DNA from: an uncultured Pelagibacteraceae bacterium
GTDB lineage: Bacteria; Pseudomonadota; Alphaproteobacteria; Pelagibacterales; Pelagibacteraceae
Direction: 5' to 3'
DNA: 64,000 nt
Assembly (NCBI GenBank): GCA_902514755.1
Contig: CABXRY010000003.1
Location: forward strand, 1 to 64,000
Below are positions 41,380-52,537 of this stretch, in pieces. Numbering within the stretch: position 1 is the first letter of the stretch; each line of letters opens with the position of its first letter. A program made the position numbers and the translations under genes. Below the pieces are notes generated by a model. It was not told the DNA's origin. It ran no database searches and saw only the letters and a list, made by a program, of their open reading frames with translations.

Positions 41380-41829
41380 TTAAACTCTCCTTTTTTTTGG
41401 TGGTCTAGTTCCATTATGAGGCATTGGCGTAGTATCTTTTATTGATAAAATCTTAAAACCTCTAGCTTGTAATGCTCTTAAAGCCGTTTCACGTCCTGAA
41501 CCAGGTCCTTTAACTTCAACTGATAATGTTTTCATTCCATACTCTAAAGCTTTTGAAGCTGCAGAGTCAGCAGCAATTTGAGCTGCATATGGTGTAGATT
41601 TTCTTGAACCTTTAAATCCTTTTTGTCCTGCAGAAGCCCATGATATTACATTACCATTAGTATCAGCAATGGAGATTATCGTATTATTAAACGTAGATTG
41701 AACGTAAGCGATACCATTTAAAATATTCTTTTTAATTTTTTTCTTTTTCGAATAAGAACTTTTATTACTTTTCTTTGAAGATTTTTCTACCTTCTGATCT
41801 TTATTTTCAACTTTATCAGCTTTAGCCAT
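41380..41829 (-). CDS. rpsK: 30S ribosomal protein S11 with Lys/Ser-rich N-terminal extension
   Basis: [31 protein letters not shown]. Confidence 0.97.
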   Translation of the reverse strand: MAKADKVENKDQKVEKSSKKSNKSSYSKKKKIKKNILNGIAYVQSTFNNTIISIADTNGNVISWASAGQKGFKGSRKSTPYAAQIAADSAASKALEYGMKTLSVEVKGPGSGRETALRALQARGFKILSIKDTTPMPHNGTRPPKKRRV

Positions 41830-41831
41830 AA

Positions 41832-42215
41832 TTATTTTTTAGTTGGAGTTAATTTTTTTCCTGCAATTGCAATCGCCTTACCTTTTCTTGTTCTAGCATT
41901 ACATCTAGTTCTCTGACCTCTGACAGGCAATTTTTTTCTATGTCTAGTTCCTCTATAGCACGCAAGATCAATTAATCTTTTAATGCTAAGTGAATAATCT
42001 CTTCTTAAATCACCTTCGACCTTAAAATTTTGGTCAATGTATTCTCTAATTTTTAATATTTCATCGTCAGTTAATTCGTTTATTCTTTTTGCTCTAGGAA
42101 TTTCAAGTGAAGAACAGATTTGATTTGAAAATTTGTCACCTATTCCATAGATATAAGTAAGTCCTATGTGAACAAGTTTATTTTGTGGGATATTAATACC
42201 TGCGATACGAGCCAT
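41832..42215 (-). CDS. rpsM: 30S ribosomal protein S13
   Basis: [26 protein letters not shown]. Confidence 0.97.
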   Translation of the reverse strand: MARIAGINIPQNKLVHIGLTYIYGIGDKFSNQICSSLEIPRAKRINELTDDEILKIREYIDQNFKVEGDLRRDYSLSIKRLIDLACYRGTRHRKKLPVRGQRTRCNARTRKGKAIAIAGKKLTPTKK

Positions 42216-42239
42216 AGTTTTAGTGATAAATTTGTGCCT

Positions 42240-42267
42240 TTTATATAATAAGATTGCTTAAAGTCAA
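42240..42267 (-). promoter_or_regulatory. Candidate sigma70-type promoter upstream of rpsM-rpsK-rpoA-rplQ
   Basis: Minus strand TTGACT (42262-42267) N16 TATAAA (42240-42245). Confidence 0.55.
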
Positions 42268-42271
42268 CGAC

Positions 42272-42835
42272 TTAAACATTGATAAAAGTGTCAATTTTCC
42301 TTGTTATTTCATCAATTTCCTGAGTTCCATCTATCTCACGAAAGTTTGGATTCTTAGAGTAGAATTCTAGAACAGGTTTAGTGGTCTCCATATAGGTGTC
42401 ATACCTTTTTAGAATTGTATTCATGTCATCGTCAGATCTATTTTCTAAAACTTTTCTTTTTTCAATTCTTTTTATGATTGTTTCTTTATTTACATTGAGA
42501 AAAAAAATGTGGTTTATTTTTTGATTTGAATTATTTAATAAATCATCTAAATTTTTAGCTTGACTTAATGACCTTGGATATCCGTCAAATATAAATCTAT
42601 CTTTTTTTTGGGGATCGTTAACTAGTTTTTCTACTAGTTTATTAACAATATCATCACTTATGAAAATTCCATCATTCATATCATTTGTTATCTGTTTACC
42701 TATATCTGAATTCTTTGTAATTTCATCACGCAAAATATCACCTGTCGATATTTGAAAATTATTTAGTTTATTTACTAGATATTTAGATTGTGTGCCTTTA
42801 CCTGCGCCAGGAGGCCCAAATAAAATAATATTCAC
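42272..42835 (-). CDS. adk: Adenylate kinase
   Basis: MNIILFGPPGAGKGTQSKYL; FIFDGYPRSLSQA. Confidence 0.97.
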   Translation of the reverse strand: MNIILFGPPGAGKGTQSKYLVNKLNNFQISTGDILRDEITKNSDIGKQITNDMNDGIFISDDIVNKLVEKLVNDPQKKDRFIFDGYPRSLSQAKNLDDLLNNSNQKINHIFFLNVNKETIIKRIEKRKVLENRSDDDMNTILKRYDTYMETTKPVLEFYSKNPNFREIDGTQEIDEITRKIDTFINV

Positions 42836-42837
42836 TT

Positions 42838-44118
42838 TTACCTACCAAATTTTGTTTTCTTGATTAATTGTTCATATTGTGAACTCATTAATCTTGTTTG
42901 AATTTGAGTTACTGTATCAATAGCAACAACCACAACAATTAAAATTGAAGCTCCACCTAGATAAAAAGGTATTGGATAATTCGCAATTAAAAATTCTGGT
43001 AATAAACAAACTAAAGTTAAATATAGTGCGCCAATCGTTGTTAATTTTGTTAAAATATTTTCTATATATAAAGCTGTACTTTCACCTGGTCTAATTCCAG
43101 GAACAAAACCCCCATACTTTCTTAAGTTATCTGCTGTCTCTGTAGGATTAAAAGTAATATTTGTATAAAAAAACGTAAAAAATATTATTCCTGATGCATA
43201 TAGCAGCATGTACAAAGGTTGACCTTGTGTAAAATAAGAACTTAAATTTAAAAATGTTTCATTATTTGAGAATGAAAAATTTGAAAATGTTACTGGTAAT
43301 AATAAAAGTGCTGAAGCAAAAATTGCTGGTATTACTCCAGCTTGATTGATTTTTAATGGTAAATGTGATGACTCTCCTCCATACATTTTATTACCCATTT
43401 GTCTCTTTGGATAATTAATCAATATTTTTCTTAATGCTCTTTCCATAAAAACAACAAAAAGAATTGTCAAAATTAATAAAACAAAAATTGCTAAAATCAT
43501 AAATGTTGAAACAGCACCAGTTCTGCCAAGCTCAAAAGTTGTTACCAATGCACGAGGAATTTCAGCGACAATACCCGCAAAGATAATTAAGGAAATACCA
43601 TTTCCAATACCTCTTTGTGTGATTTGCTCACCTAGCCACATTAAAAACATTGTTCCAGCTACAATTGTTGTTACCGTTGTTAATTTAAAAAAAACTCCTG
43701 GGTTAATAACTAAGTCTGCAGACGACTCTAATCCCACAGATAAACCATAACCTTGTAATGTTGCCAATAATACAGTTCCATATCTAGTAATTTGAGTTAT
43801 TTTTGCTCTTCCTGTTTCACCTTGTGCTTTTAAATTCTTAAAATATTCAGAAACACCGGTCATCAATTGAACAATAATAGCTGAAGATATATATGGCATT
43901 ATACCTAATGCAAAAATTGCCATTCTGCTAACTGCACCACCCGCAAATACATTAAACATACCAAGTAATCCTTTTTGATTACCTTCCATCATAATTTTAA
44001 GCTGTTCTGGATCGATTCCAGGAAGTGGGACAAAAGTTCCAAATCTGTAAACTGCGAGTATTAATATAGTGAATAATATTCTATTTCTTAAATCATTAGT
44101 TGATGATGAAGAACTCAT
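42838..44118 (-). CDS. secY: Protein translocase subunit SecY
   Basis: 426 aa; FGTFVPLPGIDP; polytopic; spc operon position. Confidence 0.97.
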   Translation of the reverse strand: MSSSSSTNDLRNRILFTILILAVYRFGTFVPLPGIDPEQLKIMMEGNQKGLLGMFNVFAGGAVSRMAIFALGIMPYISSAIIVQLMTGVSEYFKNLKAQGETGRAKITQITRYGTVLLATLQGYGLSVGLESSADLVINPGVFFKLTTVTTIVAGTMFLMWLGEQITQRGIGNGISLIIFAGIVAEIPRALVTTFELGRTGAVSTFMILAIFVLLILTILFVVFMERALRKILINYPKRQMGNKMYGGESSHLPLKINQAGVIPAIFASALLLLPVTFSNFSFSNNETFLNLSSYFTQGQPLYMLLYASGIIFFTFFYTNITFNPTETADNLRKYGGFVPGIRPGESTALYIENILTKLTTIGALYLTLVCLLPEFLIANYPIPFYLGGASILIVVVVAIDTVTQIQTRLMSSQYEQLIKKTKFGR

Positions 44119-44127
44119 TTTAGCTAA

Positions 44128-44580
44128 TTATTTTTTTAATTGAATAGATCCACTAATTTTTTCTAGTTTTTCTATTGCTGATTTAGATGCTAAATCCGCT
44201 TCTATATTTACTTTATCTTTTATTTCGCCTGTTCCCAAAATTTTTAATTTTTGAGAATTTTTATTTATCAATTTCAATTTTTTTAATAATTCCATATTAA
44301 TAATATCACTAGGATTTAAAGTTTTTTCATTAATGTAAGATTGAATTTTATCTAAATTCATTATTGCAATATTCTGTTTTGATATAGGATTAAAACCTCT
44401 TTTTGGAAGTCTTCTGTATAAAGGCATCTGACCACCTTCGAAACTCTTAATTGCTACACCTGATCTAGATTTTTGACCCTTAACACCTCTTCCAGATGTT
44501 TTGCCTTTTCCAGAACCAATACCTCTTCCAACTCTCATTTTAGATTTATTAATCTTTTCTTTTGTATTTAAAGTAATCAT
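44128..44580 (-). CDS. rplO: 50S ribosomal protein L15
   Basis: RVGRGIGSGKGKTSGRGVKGQKSRSG. Confidence 0.97.
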   Translation of the reverse strand: MITLNTKEKINKSKMRVGRGIGSGKGKTSGRGVKGQKSRSGVAIKSFEGGQMPLYRRLPKRGFNPISKQNIAIMNLDKIQSYINEKTLNPSDIINMELLKKLKLINKNSQKLKILGTGEIKDKVNIEADLASKSAIEKLEKISGSIQLKK

Positions 44581-45095
44581 TATCCTCTTTTTTCCACAAT
44601 CTCAGAAATCTTTTTATTTCTTATTGATGATATTTGTTTTGGCGAATTTTGTTTTAACAAAGCTTTCATTGTTGCTCTAATAACATTATGAGCATTTGAA
44701 GTTCCCATAGATTTAGCAACAATATCTTTAACACCTAGTACTTCACAAACTGCTCTAACAGGACCACCTGCTATAATTCCAGTCCCTTTAGATGCTGCTC
44801 TTAAAACAATTCTTCCAGCACCATCTTTTGCTCTGACATCATGATGAATTGTTCTGCCTTCTCTAAGAGGAATATGAGTTAATTTTCTTCTTGCCATTTC
44901 ATTCGCTTTTTTTATAGCATCAGGAACCTGTTTGGCCTTAGCATGTGCAATCCCTATTTTACCAGCTTGGTTGCCAACAACAACTAATGCTGAAAATCCA
45001 AATCTACGTCCACCTTTTACAACTTTAGTAATTCTGTTAATGTGAACTAATTTTTCTAAAATATCGTCAGTTTTTTTATCTTTAAAATTGTCCAT
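44580..45095 (-). CDS. rpsE: 30S ribosomal protein S5
   Basis: RITKVVKGGRRFGFSALVVVGNQAGKIGIAHAKAKQVPDAIKKA. Confidence 0.97.
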   Translation of the reverse strand: MDNFKDKKTDDILEKLVHINRITKVVKGGRRFGFSALVVVGNQAGKIGIAHAKAKQVPDAIKKANEMARRKLTHIPLREGRTIHHDVRAKDGAGRIVLRAASKGTGIIAGGPVRAVCEVLGVKDIVAKSMGTSNAHNVIRATMKALLKQNSPKQISSIRNKKISEIVEKRG

Positions 45096-45097
45096 AA

Positions 45098-45454
45098 TTA
45101 AAAATCCATTCCATTTTCACGCAGTGTTTCGGCAAATACTTTAACTCTTCCATGATATCTGTAAATGCCTCTATCAAAAAATATTTTGGTAATCTTCTTT
45201 TCTTGAGCTTTTTTTGCAAGATTAGCAGCAACTTTTTTTGATAACTCAGTTTTGCTAACTTTATCTCCACCTTTCATATCTTTATCAATTGATGAAGATG
45301 ATAATAAAGTTATCTTTTTAACATCGTCAATTATTTGTGCAGAAATATTTTTAGAAGATCTTGAAATACATAATCTATATCTATCTTTAGAAGCAACTTT
45401 TTTAACTTTATTGCTAACTCTAAATCTTTTTCTAATACTAGTATTAAGTTTCAT
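45098..45454 (-). CDS. rplR: 50S ribosomal protein L18
   Basis: [44 protein letters not shown]. Confidence 0.97.
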   Translation of the reverse strand: MKLNTSIRKRFRVSNKVKKVASKDRYRLCISRSSKNISAQIIDDVKKITLLSSSSIDKDMKGGDKVSKTELSKKVAANLAKKAQEKKITKIFFDRGIYRYHGRVKVFAETLRENGMDF

Positions 45455-45993
45455 TATTTTTTCTTTCCTTCTTTTTTAAGAACATATTGTCCTTTTTCTC
45501 TAATTCCTTTACCTTTGTAAGGTTCTATTTTTCTGAATGTTTTAATTTTTGATACAACTGATCCTACTAGTTGTTTGTCTGAACCAGTAATTTTAAGAGT
45601 AGTTTGTTTTTCAACAGCTATTTTTATACCTTCTGGTATATCAAAATCAATATCATGACTATATCCTAGCTGAAGGTTTAATTGATTGCCTTTAAGAGCT
45701 GCCCTGTAACCTACTCCGACAAGCTCTAATGTTTTTTCATAACCAGTGCTAGAACCTATAACAGCGTTATTGATCAAACTTCTATTCATACCCCATAATC
45801 TTTTTGAGTTTTGATTTATTTCTTTTGGTTTAATTGAAATTTCTTTACCTTCTTGAATATCTAAATTGAACATATCTAAATCAATATTTACTGATTTTTT
45901 TCCAAGTGGTCCCTCAATGTTTATCATATTGCCTGATAAAGCTACTTTTACTTTTTCGGGAATAGAAATACTTATTTTACCAATTTTAGACAT
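45454..45993 (-). CDS. rplF: 50S ribosomal protein L6
   Basis: [40 protein letters not shown]. Confidence 0.97.
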   Translation of the reverse strand: MSKIGKISISIPEKVKVALSGNMINIEGPLGKKSVNIDLDMFNLDIQEGKEISIKPKEINQNSKRLWGMNRSLINNAVIGSSTGYEKTLELVGVGYRAALKGNQLNLQLGYSHDIDFDIPEGIKIAVEKQTTLKITGSDKQLVGSVVSKIKTFRKIEPYKGKGIREKGQYVLKKEGKKK

Positions 45994-46388
45994 TAAAATA
46001 CCTTACAAATTATTTCACCACCAACACGTTGTTTTCTTGCATCAATATCAGTCATCACACCTTTTGGAGTTGAAACTATTGCAATCCCAAGTCCATTGTT
46101 TATTTTTGGCAAACCTTCAGCACTTGAAAAAATTCTTCTACCAGGTTTTGATACTCTTTCAAAAGCGCTAATAACTGGGTTTCCAGAATGATACTTAAGT
46201 TCTAATGATAATATTGGTTTTTTATCTACAGCATTAATCTTAAAATCTTTTATAAACCCCTCGTTTTTAAGTATATCAGCAATCTTTGATTTAAAATTTG
46301 AAGAGGGTAAATCTACTTTTTTATGATTTCTAGCTTGAGCATTTTTTACTCTTGAAATCATATCTCCAATTGGGTCACTTAAACTCAT
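45993..46388 (-). CDS. rpsH: 30S ribosomal protein S8
   Basis: MSLSDPIGDMISRVKNAQARNHKKVDLPSS. Confidence 0.97.
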   Translation of the reverse strand: MSLSDPIGDMISRVKNAQARNHKKVDLPSSNFKSKIADILKNEGFIKDFKINAVDKKPILSLELKYHSGNPVISAFERVSKPGRRIFSSAEGLPKINNGLGIAIVSTPKGVMTDIDARKQRVGGEIICKVF

Positions 46389-46400
46389 AATTATTCCTTT

Positions 46401-46706
46401 CTACCAGCTTGATTTAACCAAACCCGGTATCTTTCCTTGTAATCCTAGTTGTCTTAATGCAATTCTTGAAATCTTTAATTTTCTATATACGCCATGAGGT
46501 CTGCCAGTTATTTCACATCTGTTCATAACTCTTGTTTTAGCTGAATTCCTTGGAAGTTGAGAAAGTTTTTGTTGTGCTTTAAATCTTTCTTCTAATGGAA
46601 GTTTTTTATTCATAACTATTTTTTTTAGACTTTGTCTTTTTTTAAATAATTTGTCAGAAAGTTTTATTCTGCTTTTATTTTTATTTACAGCGCTTAATTT
46701 AGCCAT
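46401..46706 (-). CDS. rpsN: 30S ribosomal protein S14
   Basis: RNSAKTRVMNRCEITGRPHGVYRKLKISRIALRQLG. Confidence 0.97.
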   Translation of the reverse strand: MAKLSAVNKNKSRIKLSDKLFKKRQSLKKIVMNKKLPLEERFKAQQKLSQLPRNSAKTRVMNRCEITGRPHGVYRKLKISRIALRQLGLQGKIPGLVKSSW

Positions 46707-46708
46707 AT

Positions 46709-47263
46709 TTAATTATCTCCTTTTTTAATAAATGGAAAATTCATTTTTTCTAATAAAGCAAAACTATGATCTTTATTTAATGCCTTAATTACTATTATAA
46801 TATCTAGTCCTCTCACTTTATCAGCTCTATCAAAGCTTACTTCTGGAAATATGATATGTTCTTTAATCCCGAAAGTATAATTGCCAAATTTATCGAAACC
46901 TTTTGAAGAAAGTCCTCTAAAATCTTTAATTCTTGGTAATGCAATGTTTACAAGTCTATCTATAAACTCATACATTTTATTTTTTCTTAAAGTTACTTTT
47001 AAACCAGCGTTAGACCCTTTTCTTGTCTTAAAGTTTGCTACTGATTTTTTAAATTTTGTAATAACTGGTTTTTGTCCAGTTATTTTTGCCATATCTTCTT
47101 CACATGCTTTTAAAATTTTAGAGTCTGCACCATCTAATCCAAGACCCATGTTTAATACGATTTTTTCGATTTTAGGTGCCATATAAATATTTTTTAGACC
47201 AAGCGTTTCTTTTAAAGATGGTTGAATTTCTTTACTAAAAATTTCTTTTAATCTGGGTGTCAT
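46709..47263 (-). CDS. rplE: 50S ribosomal protein L5
   Basis: KIEKIVLNMGLGLDGADSK; spc position. Confidence 0.97.
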   Translation of the reverse strand: MTPRLKEIFSKEIQPSLKETLGLKNIYMAPKIEKIVLNMGLGLDGADSKILKACEEDMAKITGQKPVITKFKKSVANFKTRKGSNAGLKVTLRKNKMYEFIDRLVNIALPRIKDFRGLSSKGFDKFGNYTFGIKEHIIFPEVSFDRADKVRGLDIIIVIKALNKDHSFALLEKMNFPFIKKGDN

Positions 47264-47508
47264 TATTTTTTAGCCTCAGTTTTTTTTACTGTTTTTTCGT
47301 CAATTAATTTTAAATTTGATAAGTGAATAAAACTTTCTTTCGATACAATTCCACCTTTTTTTTCTTTAGTCGTCTTAACATGTTTTTTTACCATGTTGAT
47401 TTCTTTGACTTTTGCTCTATGTTTTGCTCTGTCAATTTCAATCACTTCACCTTCTTTTTTTCTATCTTTTCCAGTTAAAACTCTTACTTTTAAGCCCTTT
47501 TTTATCAT
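47263..47508 (-). CDS. rplX: 50S ribosomal protein L24
   Basis: [24 protein letters not shown]. Confidence 0.96.
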   Translation of the reverse strand: MIKKGLKVRVLTGKDRKKEGEVIEIDRAKHRAKVKEINMVKKHVKTTKEKKGGIVSKESFIHLSNLKLIDEKTVKKTEAKK

Positions 47509-47510
47509 TT

Positions 47511-47879
47511 TTATAAAACCTCCGGTGCCAGTGAAATTATTTTCATTTGTCCTCTACTTCTAAGTTCTCTTGTTACAGGCCCAAAAATTCTTGTACCTAC
47601 TGGTTCACCTTTGTCATCAACAAGCACAGCTGCATTATTATCAAATTTTACTTTAGACCCATCGTTTCTATGGATACCTTTTTTTACTCTTACTACAACA
47701 GCTTTATGAACTGTTCCCTTTTTTACTTTACCTTTAGGTATAGCTTCTTTAACAGCTATAACTATAGTATCACCAATACTTGCATATCTTCTTTTTGAGC
47801 CGCCAAGAACTTTAATGCACTCTATTCTTTTTGCTCCAGTATTATCTGCAACCTGTAATTCAGTTTGTACACCAATCAT
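47511..47879 (-). CDS. rplN: 50S ribosomal protein L14
   Basis: [37 protein letters not shown]. Confidence 0.97.
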   Translation of the reverse strand: MIGVQTELQVADNTGAKRIECIKVLGGSKRRYASIGDTIVIAVKEAIPKGKVKKGTVHKAVVVRVKKGIHRNDGSKVKFDNNAAVLVDDKGEPVGTRIFGPVTRELRSRGQMKIISLAPEVL

Positions 47880-48115
47880 TATTTTGTATTCTCCACAACT
47901 TGAAATTTTTTATTTTTAGAGAAAGGCTTACTCTCTATAATTGATACTTTGTCACCAGTTCTAAAAGTATTATTTTCATCATGAGCATTATAATTTTTTC
48001 TCACCTTAATTACTTTTTTCAAAACTGGATGTGAATATTTTCTCTCTACCATTACAGTCACTGTTTTGTTTGGTTTGTCACTTATGACTACACCTGTTAA
48101 AATTTTTTTAGGCAT
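47879..48115 (-). CDS. rpsQ: 30S ribosomal protein S17
   Basis: [33 protein letters not shown]. Confidence 0.96.
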   Translation of the reverse strand: MPKKILTGVVISDKPNKTVTVMVERKYSHPVLKKVIKVRKNYNAHDENNTFRTGDKVSIIESKPFSKNKKFQVVENTK

Positions 48116-48299
48116 TAATCTTCCCTTTTAATATTGTTTTTAATCTTGCTATTGTTTTCTTTGTTTCACCAATTTTTGATGGATTTGTTACTTGAGAATT
48201 CATTTTTTGAAATCTAAAATTGAAAAGATCTTTTTTTAGTTTATCAATATTTTTCACAACTTCATCCTTAGTTAATTTTTTAATTTCTTGTTTTTTCAT
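48108..48299 (-). CDS. rpmC: 50S ribosomal protein L29
   Basis: [34 protein letters not shown]. Confidence 0.95.
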   Translation of the reverse strand: MKKQEIKKLTKDEVVKNIDKLKKDLFNFRFQKMNSQVTNPSKIGETKKTIARLKTILKGKINA

Positions 48300-48709
48300 T
48301 ACGCATACCTCTTAATTATTTTTGTTTTAATCGGTAGCTTAGCTGAAGCTTTATATAATGCTTCTTTAGATATCTGTTCAGAAACGCCGTCAACTTCAAA
48401 TAAAATTCTTCCTGGTTTAACTCTACATGCAAAAAATTCTGGGTTTCCTTTGCCTTTTCCCATTCTAACCTCTATAGGTTTTTTTGAAACTGGCACGTTA
48501 GGAAAAACTCTAGTCCAAACTCTACCCTGTCTCTTCATGTGTCTAGTCAATGCAACCCTAGCAGCTTCAATTTGTTTTCCTGTAATACGTTCTGGTTGTA
48601 AAGCTTTAAGTGCGTACGCACCATAATTGATAGAACTTGCACGAGTAGCAGTACCATGAATTCTACCTTTATGAGCTTTTCTCCATCTAGTTCGTACTGG
48701 TTGAAGCAT
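48299..48709 (-). CDS. rplP: 50S ribosomal protein L16
   Basis: [51 protein letters not shown]. Confidence 0.97.
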   Translation of the reverse strand: MLQPVRTRWRKAHKGRIHGTATRASSINYGAYALKALQPERITGKQIEAARVALTRHMKRQGRVWTRVFPNVPVSKKPIEVRMGKGKGNPEFFACRVKPGRILFEVDGVSEQISKEALYKASAKLPIKTKIIKRYA

Positions 48710-49389
48710 TATTCTTTACCCTCTTTTGATATTATTTTATTTGTTTCTTGGCTAAATTCTCTTGCAAAAACTTCGCCTTTATAAATCCAAACTTTAATAC
48801 CTATAATTCCATATGTAGTTAGGGCTTCTGCTTCTGCATAATCAATATCTGCTCTTAGTGTGTGCGAAGGTATACTTCCATCTCTTAACCATTCAGTTCT
48901 AGCTATTTCATTTCCACCTAATCTTCCACTGACCGAAACTTTAATTCCTCTAGCACCTAATCTAATACATGATTGCATAGCTCTTTTCATTGCTCTTCTG
49001 TATGAAATTCTTTTTACAAGTTGTTGAGCTATATTTTCCGCGACTAAATATGCATTAGTTTCAGGTTTTTTAACTTCTTTAATGTTTAGCGCTACTTCGT
49101 TAGTAGTAAATTTTGAGAGATTATTTTTAATTTTATCAATATCGCTACCTTTTTTACCAATGACAAATCCTGGTCTTGATGTGTAAATTGTTACATAACA
49201 CTTATTAGAAGTTCTTTCGATCATAACTTTAGAAACACCTGAGTTAATTACATTTTTTTTGATGTATTCTCTTATTTTAAAGTCTTCTATTAGGTAGTTA
49301 CCAAAATCTTTTTTCTTTGCGTACCATACAGAGTCCCAACCTCTATTAACACCTAATCTGAAACCTACTGGATTAACTTTTTGTCCCAT
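48709..49389 (-). CDS. rpsC: 30S ribosomal protein S3
   Basis: [24 protein letters not shown]. Confidence 0.97.
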   Translation of the reverse strand: MGQKVNPVGFRLGVNRGWDSVWYAKKKDFGNYLIEDFKIREYIKKNVINSGVSKVMIERTSNKCYVTIYTSRPGFVIGKKGSDIDKIKNNLSKFTTNEVALNIKEVKKPETNAYLVAENIAQQLVKRISYRRAMKRAMQSCIRLGARGIKVSVSGRLGGNEIARTEWLRDGSIPSHTLRADIDYAEAEALTTYGIIGIKVWIYKGEVFAREFSQETNKIISKEGKE

Positions 49390-49771
49390 GACTCTCCATT
49401 TGTTTTACTTCTGAAAGTATTATAGTTACAGTTGACCATGGCTTTAATATAGGAGCTGCTCTTCCTTTTGCTCTTGGTCTAAATCTCTTCATTACTATTT
49501 TTTTTCCACAATATGCTTCTTTAACTACTAAGTTATCGATATCGTACTGAAAGTTATTTTCAGCATTTGCTACAGCTGAACTTATTGTTTTTCTTATATC
49601 ATTTGAAATCCTTTTAGCAGAAAACTGAAGGTCTCTAATTGCAACATCAACTTTTTTACCAACAATACTTTTTAAAATAGGATTAAGTTTTCTAACACTA
49701 GTTCTTATACTATTATTAACAGACTTCACTGTATCTACTTTTATTCTATTCTTTTTTTTAGTTTTTTTCAT
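49373..49771 (-). CDS. rplV: 50S ribosomal protein L22
   Basis: [48 protein letters not shown]. Confidence 0.95.
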   Translation of the reverse strand: MKKTKKKNRIKVDTVKSVNNSIRTSVRKLNPILKSIVGKKVDVAIRDLQFSAKRISNDIRKTISSAVANAENNFQYDIDNLVVKEAYCGKKIVMKRFRPRAKGRAAPILKPWSTVTIILSEVKQMESHGTKS

Positions 49772-49773
49772 AA

Positions 49774-50064
49774 TTATTTTTTTTCTGCAGGTTTAGCTTT
49801 TTTATCTGCTGGTGTATGACCATAAAAAGTTCTTGTTGGTGCAAATTCTCCCAATTTATGTCCAACCATGTCCTCCGAAATCGTAATTGGAATAAACTTT
49901 TTACCATTATAAATTTGAAAACTAACTCCAACAAAATCTGGAAGAACTGTTGATTTTCTAGACCAAGTTTTAATGGGTATTTTTTTTGGATCATCTTTAT
50001 ATTTATCAACTTTTTTCATTAAACTTTCTTCAACAAAAGGTCCTTTCCATACTGCTCTAGCCAT
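49774..50064 (-). CDS. rpsS: 30S ribosomal protein S19
   Basis: [38 protein letters not shown]. Confidence 0.97.
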   Translation of the reverse strand: MARAVWKGPFVEESLMKKVDKYKDDPKKIPIKTWSRKSTVLPDFVGVSFQIYNGKKFIPITISEDMVGHKLGEFAPTRTFYGHTPADKKAKPAEKK

Positions 50065-50903
50065 TACTTAGTATCCTTCCTTTTATTTCTTCTTTTAACT
50101 ATAAATTTATCTGTTCTCTTATTATCTCGTGTTTTCAATCCTTTTGCAGATTGACCTGTAGGAGATACAGGATGTCTACCACCAGCAGATTTACCTTCAC
50201 CACCACCATGCGGGTGATCTACTGGGTTTTTAACTACTCCTCTAGTATGTGGTTTTCTCCCTAACCATCTTGATCTTCCAGCTTTACCAATTTTAATATT
50301 TTTTTGATCTGGGTTACTTAAAATACCTATTGTTGCTAATGATCTAGAGTCTATTTTTCTAACTTCACCTGAAGCTAATTTTATTAAACTGTAATTTCCA
50401 TCTAAACCACTAATAGTTACAGATGAGCCTGCTGATCTTGCGATTTTTCCTCCTGCACCAGGTTGAATTTCAACATTATGAATATTTATTCCTACTGGAA
50501 TATCCTGAAGCGGCATACAATTTCCAACTTTAATCTCTTTTTTTGATCCATTTTCTATTTTATCACCAGCTTTAATTTTTTGAGGTGCTAAATAATAAGC
50601 GTGTGAGCCATCATCAAACTTTACCAACATTATGTAACAAGATCTATTTGGATCATATTCAATTCTTTCAACAATAGCTTCCATATCAAATTTTTTTCTG
50701 TAAAAATCGACATGTCTATACATTTTTTTATGTCCACCAGATCTGTTTATTGATGTGATATGACCATTATTATTTCTTCCCTTCATTGCGTTTTTTGGTG
50801 ATACAAGTGATTTAAAGGGCTTGCCTTTCCAAAGACCAGTTCTATCAACTAGAATTGTTCCTCTAGTAGATTTTGTATATGGTTTAAATGTTTTTAATGC
50901 CAT
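50064..50903 (-). CDS. rplB: 50S ribosomal protein L2
   Basis: [45 protein letters not shown]. Confidence 0.98.
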   Translation of the reverse strand: MALKTFKPYTKSTRGTILVDRTGLWKGKPFKSLVSPKNAMKGRNNNGHITSINRSGGHKKMYRHVDFYRKKFDMEAIVERIEYDPNRSCYIMLVKFDDGSHAYYLAPQKIKAGDKIENGSKKEIKVGNCMPLQDIPVGINIHNVEIQPGAGGKIARSAGSSVTISGLDGNYSLIKLASGEVRKIDSRSLATIGILSNPDQKNIKIGKAGRSRWLGRKPHTRGVVKNPVDHPHGGGEGKSAGGRHPVSPTGQSAKGLKTRDNKRTDKFIVKRRNKRKDTK

Positions 50904-50906
50904 TTA

Positions 50907-51200
50907 TTAAATACCTGTTGTCAGATCAATACTTTGACCTTTTTTAAGTGTTATTATTGCTTTTTTAAAACCTGATACTTTTACCTTTTTTCCTCTAGTA
51001 ATCTTTGTCCTATTTTGCTTATTAATAATATTAATTTTAGTAACATTGACTTTAAAAATTTTTTCTATATTTTTTTTTAAATTTACTTTGTCAGCACCGG
51101 CTGGAACTTTGAAAACTACTTTATTCTGCTCCGATAGATTGGTTGATTTTTCAGTCACCATAGGAGAAATAATTTTATCGTATAAATGTATTTTTTCCAT
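50907..51200 (-). CDS. rplW: 50S ribosomal protein L23
   Basis: YDKIISPMVTEKSTNLSEQNKVVFKVPAGADKVNLKKNIEKIF. Confidence 0.96.
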   Translation of the reverse strand: MEKIHLYDKIISPMVTEKSTNLSEQNKVVFKVPAGADKVNLKKNIEKIFKVNVTKINIINKQNRTKITRGKKVKVSGFKKAIITLKKGQSIDLTTGI

Positions 51201-51201
51201 T

Positions 51202-51825
51202 TTATGAATATCGCTTTTCTAGTTCTTTCACTGAACTCTCAGTAAAAACAACTTTTTTAAATTTTATTATGTCATAAGAGCTAAAGTGATTTACATCTGT
51301 CACTTTGATATTTGGGATATTTCTTGCTGATTTTTCAATTTTTTCTTTAGAAATTTTATCAAGTATAATTAATGAATTTGTAATTTCTAATTTTTGAATA
51401 ATCGCATTCATTTCTTTAGTTTTTTTAATTTCAGAACTGAAATCATTAATAATTAATAAATTTTTGTGCTTATTTTTTTCAGTAATTAATGATGCAACAC
51501 TTAATTTTTTTTCATTTTTATTTAATTTTCTTTTTTTATAAGCAAGCTCACCCTTAGGACCATGAGCTATACCACCACCAACAAAGATTGGTGCTTTTCT
51601 ACTTGCGTGTCTTGCTCCACCTGTGCCCTTTTGAGCATAAATTTTAGATGTTGGGCCACTAACTTCATTTTGTTGTTTTGTTTTCGCATGTCTACCTTTG
51701 TAATTTGCATTTGTTTTATACAAAACACTGCTTACAAGTTTATTATTAATTTTTGCTGAAAAAATTTTATCTAATACTTCAATAGTATCTTTTTTTCCAT
51801 CAATGCTTAATTTTTCTAATTTCAT
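51202..51825 (-). CDS. rplD: 50S ribosomal protein L4
   Basis: KIYAQKGTGGARHASRKAPIFVGGGIAHGPK. Confidence 0.97.
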   Translation of the reverse strand: MKLEKLSIDGKKDTIEVLDKIFSAKINNKLVSSVLYKTNANYKGRHAKTKQQNEVSGPTSKIYAQKGTGGARHASRKAPIFVGGGIAHGPKGELAYKKRKLNKNEKKLSVASLITEKNKHKNLLIINDFSSEIKKTKEMNAIIQKLEITNSLIILDKISKEKIEKSARNIPNIKVTDVNHFSSYDIIKFKKVVFTESSVKELEKRYS

Positions 51826-52535
51826 TATTTTTTCTTTTTATCTGGTGTTTTTTTTGCTTCTTCAGCAGCTACTATTTTTTCAGAAACAGTCATTTTGTTA
51901 ATATTTTTTACTGATTTTCTAACAAATACCTCCGTATTTTTAGATCCTGGTATTGAACCCTTTAGATATAGCAACTCATTTTCTAAATCTGTTTTAATAA
52001 TTTCAATATTTAACATTGTTCTTAATCTGTCACCCATGTGACCAGCCATTTTTTTCCCTTTAAATACTTTACCAGGATCTTGACTGTGTCCCGTTGATCC
52101 ATGAGCTCTATGAGAAATAGATACACCGTGACTTGCTCTTAAACCTCCAAAATTCCATCTTTTCATAGCACCTGCAAAGCCTTTTCCTATAGTTTTTGAT
52201 CTGGTGTCCACAAATTTAATATCTTTAAAAATTTCAAGTCCAAACTCATTTCCTTCTTTGTATGCTTCTGTATCTTTAACTCTGTATTCTTTAAGTTTTT
52301 TTTTAGCTTCGGTATTTTTCTTTGCAAAAAATCCCTTCATTGCTTTTGTTAATTTTGAGTTTTTAATTTTTCCATATCCAAGTTGAACTGCTTTATATCC
52401 ACGTTTTTCTTCATGAATAACTTCAACAACTCTGGCTTTTTCAACTTTTAATACTGTAACAGGTACCAATTGACCAGTTTTATAAAACTCTCTTGTCATA
52501 CCAATTTTTTTTCCAATTAAAGCTATTTCAGTCAT
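51825..52535 (-). CDS. rplC: 50S ribosomal protein L3
   Basis: LIGKKIGMTREFYKTGQLVPVTVLK; HGSTGHSQDPGKVFKGKKMAGHMG. Confidence 0.97.
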   Translation of the reverse strand: MTEIALIGKKIGMTREFYKTGQLVPVTVLKVEKARVVEVIHEEKRGYKAVQLGYGKIKNSKLTKAMKGFFAKKNTEAKKKLKEYRVKDTEAYKEGNEFGLEIFKDIKFVDTRSKTIGKGFAGAMKRWNFGGLRASHGVSISHRAHGSTGHSQDPGKVFKGKKMAGHMGDRLRTMLNIEIIKTDLENELLYLKGSIPGSKNTEVFVRKSVKNINKMTVSEKIVAAEEAKKTPDKKKK

Positions 52536-52537
52536 AA

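Noticed and set aside
45082-45270. 62-aa same-strand ORF overlapping rplR, and similar out-of-frame ORF 49758-50009 over rpsS
   Set aside because: Out-of-frame readings inside conserved ribosomal protein genes.
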